Shown here one piece after another: positions 57,696 to 64,000 of a DNA stretch of 64,000 nucleotides (position 1 is its first letter; every line of letters begins with the position of its first letter). The position numbers and the translations under genes were made by a program. The DNA is taken from positions 749,273 through 813,272 of the forward strand of contig NMRA01000051.1 in NCBI GenBank assembly GCA_002633005.1. Direction: 5' to 3'. This DNA is from Phoronis australis. Taxonomy: Eukaryota; Phoronida; Phoronidae. Under the pieces are notes generated by a model. It was not told the origin of the DNA, made no database searches, and saw only the letters and a program-made list of their open reading frames with translations.

Positions 57696-58908
57696 GATGG
57701 CCCTACTTGTAATGCAAATCAACGTACGAAAGACATGCTTTTATTTGCAATGCTCTCATTTGGTGTCCTAATCAAGGCTTTTGTTGTGTAAAAAGTCGCC
57801 CTCTTTTGAGTATCAAAAAATGGCGACTTTCTTACTCTGGTTTACAGATAGAAAAAAGGCACAGCTGTCCCGTCAGCGCCGTCGTACTTATTTGATATTA
57901 AATATATTTCTTTGTGTTGCGTTAGATAAAGCCGTATCACTCAAACTGAGATGCATGCGTAGGCTACTCGTACGTAAGATTGTACGATACGTTTCGTGAT
58001 AGAAAACGTCTCTGAACTTTGGAGCCCCAGAAGTAGCCTGCGCGTGAAGTAGTCTAGTGGAACTGAGCTGCGTTCCGTATACGCAACACATTAGCGAGTG
58101 TACATGTACACCATGAAATTACTCTGAGACTCATAATTTAACGTTCCAGCCTTGTCTACCAGTGATCTCAGTGACGGTCATTTAAGTGTCGAGCTTATTC
58201 GAGAAACACCTTTCACTCTCGTGACCTTTCACGCTCGTGATTTTACGTTATTTCGCTTTTCACACAAAAAATGCTGAACAGAACGCACCCACAGGTCATC
58301 GTTGTAACAACGCACGGGTCGGGCTGACTAATCGCCCGCTCTTTCAAAATTCAATAACACCACAAAGTGATTTTTTCATAAATACTACTTTCCTTCGCAG
58401 TGTTCTGCTTCCGTGAATATTTGAAATTTTAAACTTCTAGTTACAAAAACGAGTGCCAGTGGTAAGAACCACTGTTTTGTGTCAGACGCGAAAGAAGCCT
58501 CGCGTGATGAAGCGTAATCATCATCTTTGTTTTTTGTTCTCGACAAACGCATAAGACCCCAAGCGATTTATGTACGTAAATATGAGAAGAGAGGACTAAA
58601 TAGCTTCCTTGTTGAACAGCAACATACGGCCCAACGAATGTCGGATATATTTAGTCTTTTATTGCAGTCGTTTTCAGTTCAATTCTGAAATCGGCACCGT
58701 TGAGAAATTGAAAAAAAAAAACAATTGTTTCCCATTTCCGTACAGTTCTAAGTGGATTTATTCTTCGGCCATGTTTTTTTTTTCTTTTTGCCCAGGCGTA
58801 CCTTACAGTTTCTTATAGGAATACCACTGGTGCTTCCCACCCGACGTCTCGCGAGATTGCGCGCATTGGATGATCAACCATGCCTGTGATATTTATCATT
58901 CAATCAAG

Positions 58909-59235
58909 GTTAAAGGGAGATTGGCCCGAAAACGCATTTTCGGAATTATTATTATGTACATGAGGATATAAGGCTTTGGGAGTATTAGGTTTGACCAGTG
59001 CTTTGAAAGCAAATCCGTTGTGTTGTGACGATTTTATTGCAAATAGCTAATTCTCTTCGATGTCTGCCACACATTTGCTCAAACCAAAAAATACTTTAGT
59101 TGCTATTTAATGATATTTTGCTTCGCCACTGAGCAGGGCGTTTGACTCTCTCTGTCCGCCAAGGTTTCTGGTTCAACTCTGTGTTGGTGCTAACTCGCAG
59201 AAAACCAGTTTTTTTTCGCCCATGGTGTCACTTTA
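58909..59235. mobile_element. TTAA-flanked MITE-like unit with a tRNA-like segment
   Basis: The left end reads TTAAAGGGAGATTGGCCCGA. The right end, inverted, reads TTAAAGTGACACCATGGGCGA, an imperfect match. Inside are dispersed repeat family C (58935-59015) and a box B-like TGGTTCAACTC near 59170. The imperfect ends make this a tentative call. Confidence 0.4.
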
Positions 59236-62039
59236 ATACAAATATCGGGTAAGGCAATCAAATAAAACAAGACGTCTCGACGAGTTCAAAATGGCGTATA
59301 GGTGAATAATGCATCTCCCGTAAAAGTTTTAGCAACGCACGTTCCCGCTGAATAAGAGACCTTGCATCAGAATTTAATTCTTGTATGCGAGAACCTACAG
59401 CACAGCTGCATGGGTATTACACTGTTTTTTTTAAACTGTACACCCGTTCACTACTGAGAGCTGGGGGCTCTGCATGAAGGGTTCGGTATTACGTTCTCTC
59501 AGACGTCTTCTCGGGTGGGGTATCACAGTGTACTTACTACTGACAACTCCTCGAGTGTGGATGAGTTTGTGCCAGCAATCGGCGTTTTGGTGATGCCCGG
59601 CCGCTGATTTTCCCCCGATGTGGATGCCCCCCCCCCCCCCNATGTAGAAGTGAAACCCCCAAGGTCCACGATCAGTACTATGACTGTGCCGTATTTTTTA
59701 CATTTTACCCCTTTTTGGCATCACACATATTTGTAACAACGAATCGTGTGTTTCTCGTTGTCTACACGGAAACTTCGTAGATGTCAGCCTACGTGTTCAC
59801 GTCAGTACTCAGTTGGTTCTCGTTGCGTGTATGTCGTAATTAGATAACTTCAACACTAGAGTTGGGTAACAAATAATGTGATCAGTCACGCGTCTGACGA
59901 GACCACTGATGAGGCCATACGGTACTCTTCGTCTATGGTTCCGGCACTGAACGTCTTTATCTTTCTTCATTGAGGCTAGTACAGCATGATTTGCCCTTGC
60001 AACACCTGAAAATCGAGATAGTTCGTCGCCACTAGCTTAAATTTAAACTCATCTTTGCAGGTATGTACTCTCAGCGTTGTATGTAACCAAGAGGTGTGTG
60101 AATCGACATCTGCTGGCGCACATTTCAGCAGCAGTGGCGAGGCCTAGTGGAGTGTAGACGGCGTACGTTGACGCAATACACCACCTTTTTATTGCTATCG
60201 TGTACTCACCGTTACAGCCTTAATACACCGGTTTTAGCCGGGTACAGTATCGATATGCTGGTAAACACTGCCAGCGGTGCTTTGGCGTCACGTAGATGTA
60301 GCATGAAAAGATGGATAGCGTTGACAAACCGAGTTTACGGAACATTTTAAAATCGTACCTTTGTAGACAGTAGCCTACTGGTCCTCTTGCGTCAGTACTT
60401 ATACTTGAACCAAAAAACCAATAACCTTGGTTTGGTAAATGAGCTAATATTATATTTCAGGACTGGGTTCTAATCTTTGTACTTGAAATCGAACTCAAAG
60501 TTACTTTTGAATTTCCCATTTTTGTGAGCACCGTCTATTATTCTGCGCTCGAGTACATCATGGCTTACGTGGATGACCATCTGATCCTAGTTTGCACTTG
60601 GTGACTCCACTCCAAGGTAAAGCTAGAAGTTCAAGTCTGAACTCGGAATCTCGATTTTTCTCGAAATCTCGAGTTTTACTACACACTCTTCAGCGAAAAC
60701 CATGTTATACTCTAGCAGAAAATAACAGGCATTTTCCTTGAGTTCGTCGGTATGACAAAGTAGAGCGCAACTTGTCGAGGATAATTTGGAGTGCGATTTT
60801 GAGTGCAAAGATTAGATCCTGGGCACTTGTCTGCAGGAAAATACGTGAGTGAGCTAAGCTATTGCACGTGTATTCTAAAAAGTAATAATAATATAAGAAC
60901 ACAGAACAAGCACATGAATTATGATAATGCATAAACGCACATGATGCAACTTCAGGAATGAGAAGTGTATAAAAACGTAAGTTGTGGAGCACGTCATAGC
61001 AGAATCTATACAGGTATCTTGTTTTGCTGTTGTACAGTTTTCGTCCAATAAGTAAAGATGAAGTCAAGGGCACGTGCTCGTTGAGAATGTGCAGAACATT
61101 TATGCCGCTTGTCATACATCAGTATTTTACAAGAGCACTCGGAGGCCAAAAATTTGAAATTCAAACTAAAATAAAAAGATAAAGTAAATTTTAATTGATT
61201 GTTATAATTGGAGAAGAGAGGTGCGTTGTTTTATCCTCTTTGATTTTTCCCCTAAATTAAAAAAGTTGGAAACGCCAAAATTGAAGCCCCTGGTACTGAC
61301 CAGCTCCACATCACGGTCATCTAATTATCGACAATTTGGGAAAACTAAACCTGCCAAGTCGGCGATTGTTCCGGATCACAACTTTTATTTTCTGAGCAAC
61401 GCAAAAACGAAACAACGAACCATTGTCACCGAAACATGCACATTTATCAATTCGCGTCCAATAGCCTACCAGGTTGTGAAGGTAAGGCAAGGTATGAATG
61501 AGTGCAATGCAATCGTGTCATTATACAGCGCATGCGTGAATCTTGAACTCCTGATAGAACACGTGACATCGGATTTGTAGTTACTCTGCACTAGCGTGGC
61601 GAGTTACTTAACTCTGTGCTCTGCATTCTAGCGTTTTCCTCTGTAAGGCAAGTCTAATGATCAATCCATCATTTTAATTCACTCTTGCTCAGCGCCCTCT
61701 CTTCGGTCTGTGAGTTGATTGAGAGTACTCGACCTCGATCCCCCGCAAACATGTGCTGTAGTAATTAAGCAAGTAAGTTAAATAGCACCTGAATCAGATT
61801 TACCATTAGTGAGGGGGGAGGGGCGGATGAAAATACAAAGCTACTTCAATTTAAATTTTTTGTTTTCTACTTTAGTTTACGGTTACATGGAACCATCAAA
61901 AAATAAATGGCTGACTGGATTCATCTGAACTAACTTTGAGATATCATGCATTATGCGTTGTTCTTCAAAACGCTCTCAAGAATAAATTGTTTTTAAAATC
62001 GTCCACTTCTGCATGAGGGGTTATCCAAAATGGGACCTT

Positions 62040-62370
62040 TATGATTTTTTAATGAAAAAATTCAAAAGCTGCATAAAACGAACACTAAATGATAATTTTG
62101 AAAACTCTGACAGCATTTTGTGATCTCTTGCCACATTTTTTGAATGAAATTTAGTCATGTTATCGACATCCTTGTTTTGCTATAGATGTACTGTCTTTTC
62201 TGCTAAATTTTACCAAAAACATGGTCACGTGATCCTATTGATAACAGATTGGTATTAAGTCCAAAACCAAATGAATACTTTTACTCAATTAAATTTTAAA
62301 GTTTTTTTAGATATTTGGATAAATACACCAACAAGTCGATAAGGTCTTACTTAAATTTTTATGGTGTTTT
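62040..62370 (+). repeat. Dispersed repeat, family E (copy 3)
   Basis: It shares ordered words with 51838-52210 (AAAACTCTGACAGC, TTTAGTCATGTTAT, CAGATTGGTAT, ATATTTGGATAAAT) and, inverted, with 36400-36680. Confidence 0.5.
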
Positions 62371-64000
62371 AACAAATTAACACTTCTGTAGCCCCACTTG
62401 AACAGTTACAAAGGCGATAGACAGATTGCTTTAGTATCTTCGCGGGGGTTCACCCTGTAGGAATTATATAAAGTCGGCGGTATGAACTAGTGGGCGTTGG
62501 TGAGTGTTAACACCTTAGTCTACATTGATTTCTGCGGGAAAGTCAATCATACCTCGAGTTTCTCAGGGTTTTGGTCAGTTTTTCTTTTTAGTTATGCCTA
62601 AATATTGCGCAATGCCGAAACGCATTTGCGCTTCTGTTTGGCTCCGTTCGAGCAAATCATAAACGAGGGCAATTGTAGATGGATAATCTCTCACAAAATT
62701 GCTGCTTTTACAACTTAGTCGTTTCCGCCAAAATAGTCCAGAAGCAATAACTTTTTCCCTCCTCGGAATGTGGGTTCTGTGTTTTTAAACCACCCTCTAT
62801 ATTGGGTTTATAGTTTCGATAAAATCAGAAGCGAATGGGGTTTAACCAATTCCTTTGAGATCGGTCAATGTCTTTTTAGTGGTTAGTTAGGCGAAATGGC
62901 CTCTGTGCTCAAGTAAAAGTCCGCTATCATCATTTGCGGTTCTCCTCGATTCTTAAAGGAACTGACAAGCAGGGCCTTTCGCGGTGAGCAGCCGCGAGAC
63001 CCATAAGGGGTTAATGCCGGCAGTACACTGGAGGTCAGTTATACAATGCAAGTCTACAATGTTTATCGTGTGCGCAAAGCTGTGCACTGTACGCGAAGCT
63101 TCAATTGTCATAGTCGCGTGTGCCTATAAATTAGGAATATTTGAGTATAGACAATTTGAGCGCAATTTTAAGACAACGAACTGTATGAACCGAAGAACCA
63201 GTTGAAAGTGTAGCATTTTATATTTAAACCCGTCCCCGGTCATTCGTTTATGCATCCCGCCAATGCGGCTAGTCCCCATCACCCTTTTGCGCCACTGGGA
63301 AATGTCGGTCGTTTGTTTTTTGATTTTATGAAAATATATTCGGGCAATGACGAGCTCATTAGCGCTCAGCACTGACTTCCGTGATCCTCGCACCCATTTC
63401 CCTTTCATGCGCTTGTTCGAGCTACGGTCGCAGTCTGCCAGCGAACACAACCCACTGACACGTGTAAGTTCAAATCGGTGGGCCCACTACTGTTAAGATA
63501 TTTTTATTATTCTCGGTAATGTCCAGTTTGTCTGATAATATCCTAATGACGTATTCGGCAGAACAAGGTGCTACGTACAAAAGAAGGGATAATTCTTTTG
63601 TGATTTACCCCTACAACAACGTAAATCAGGTCAAGCCGAAATCGTAAACTCCAGACTGTAATCATTAATCAACTTAACCGCGGTGAATCTTCCGTTGAGG
63701 CAATTATTGAAATCTATTCAATCCATGATGGTGTGAACGTGTTTAATGAGGAATATAAACCGAAGGTTTGAAACACCTAAAACATGAACCATGCGCAACA
63801 TTGCATCGATGTAGGACTGCCTGTAAGCAGCCAGGGCTGCGTACCGTAGGCGCATGAAATGCAAAAACGCTAGATCAAGTCTTTGTGAGATATCACCAGG
63901 TGTTGCAAACGAATCACATGATTACGCTACCTTATCTCGTAGTCCAGATTTGAATAGTCGTTACCAGAGCGACATTGAATTTGGTTTATTCCGCTATGCG

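Larger units (their letters stand above)
56776..64000. other. Intergenic, no convincing gene
   Basis: Several frames over 60 codons exist (for example 60705-61115 minus, 61221-61580 plus, 63124-63450 minus), but none has a domain, a plausible start context or linked exons. The stretch contains a family A MITE, a TTAA-flanked MITE-like unit with a tRNA-like part, and a family E repeat. An N follows a C-run at 59641. Confidence 0.55.

Noticed and set aside
60508-60603. A short frame reading EYIMAYVDDHLILV, recalling the YVDD site of reverse transcriptases
   Set aside because: Only about 15 residues fit, with no flanking reverse transcriptase blocks in any frame. Probably chance or too small a relic to call.
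60705-61115. 136-codon minus-strand open frame
   Set aside because: Tyr/Leu/Phe-rich with no domain; likely chance in AT-rich sequence.
61221-61580. 119-codon plus-strand open frame
   Set aside because: Begins at a non-ATG codon, with no domain and no linked exon.
1-64000. CRISPR arrays, bacterial operons, rRNA genes
   Set aside because: None present. Introns, poly(A) signals and transposon types show animal nuclear DNA.

Overview
The window is animal nuclear DNA, probably from a marine invertebrate. Genes are split by introns with canonical GT..AG borders, intergenic space is AT-rich and full of transposon debris, and four housekeeping-type proteins can be read exon by exon. Link modules and a P2X7-type ballast-domain relic would fit a deuterostome, but I cannot fix the phylum. 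It is a draft assembly: there are single N bases at 27387, 29924, 45543 and 59641, one 172-base N block (49803-49974), and two places where near-identical sequence is repeated across an N.

Region 1 (1-18 kb) is a tandem duplication of a small secreted-protein gene: signal peptide, coiled coil, then a C-terminal Link module (hyaluronan-binding type). Copy 1 has lost its first exon off the left edge (exons 1-232 and 4113-4399). Copy 2 is complete (11951-11989, 16590-16926, 17643-17929; 220 aa). Between them lies one orphan terminal exon (9425-9628) resembling the C-terminus of SLC52 riboflavin transporters. Intron 2 of copy 1 carries a 5'-truncated LINE. Intron 1 of copy 2 carries a decayed 2-kb TTAA-flanked transposon with a THAP-like fragment on one strand and a decayed P2X7 C-terminal (ballast) domain on the other.

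Region 2 (22.5-38 kb) is a divergent gene pair sharing about 290 bp between start codons. A minus-strand coiled-coil plus membrane-segment protein of unknown identity (28964 down to 22581) faces PLPBP/PROSC (29258-37650, 8 exons), the PLP homeostasis protein.

Region 3 (42-57 kb) has GOLGA7/GCP16 on the minus strand (44607-42400), head to head with SUCLG1, the mitochondrial succinyl-CoA ligase alpha subunit (45557-56330, 8 exons). The 3' half of SUCLG1 exon 2 occurs twice, around the N block, most likely as an assembly duplication.

The rest (4.4-9.4, 18-22.5, 38-42 and 57-64 kb) shows no convincing gene. It holds MITEs with clear terminal inverted repeats, a terminal-direct-repeat element, tRNA-like fragments, degenerate tandem repeats, and dispersed repeat families that recur within the window. 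The genes do not form one pathway. PLPBP and SUCLG1 are metabolic housekeeping, GOLGA7 is a protein palmitoylation cofactor, and the Link genes are the lineage-specific element.
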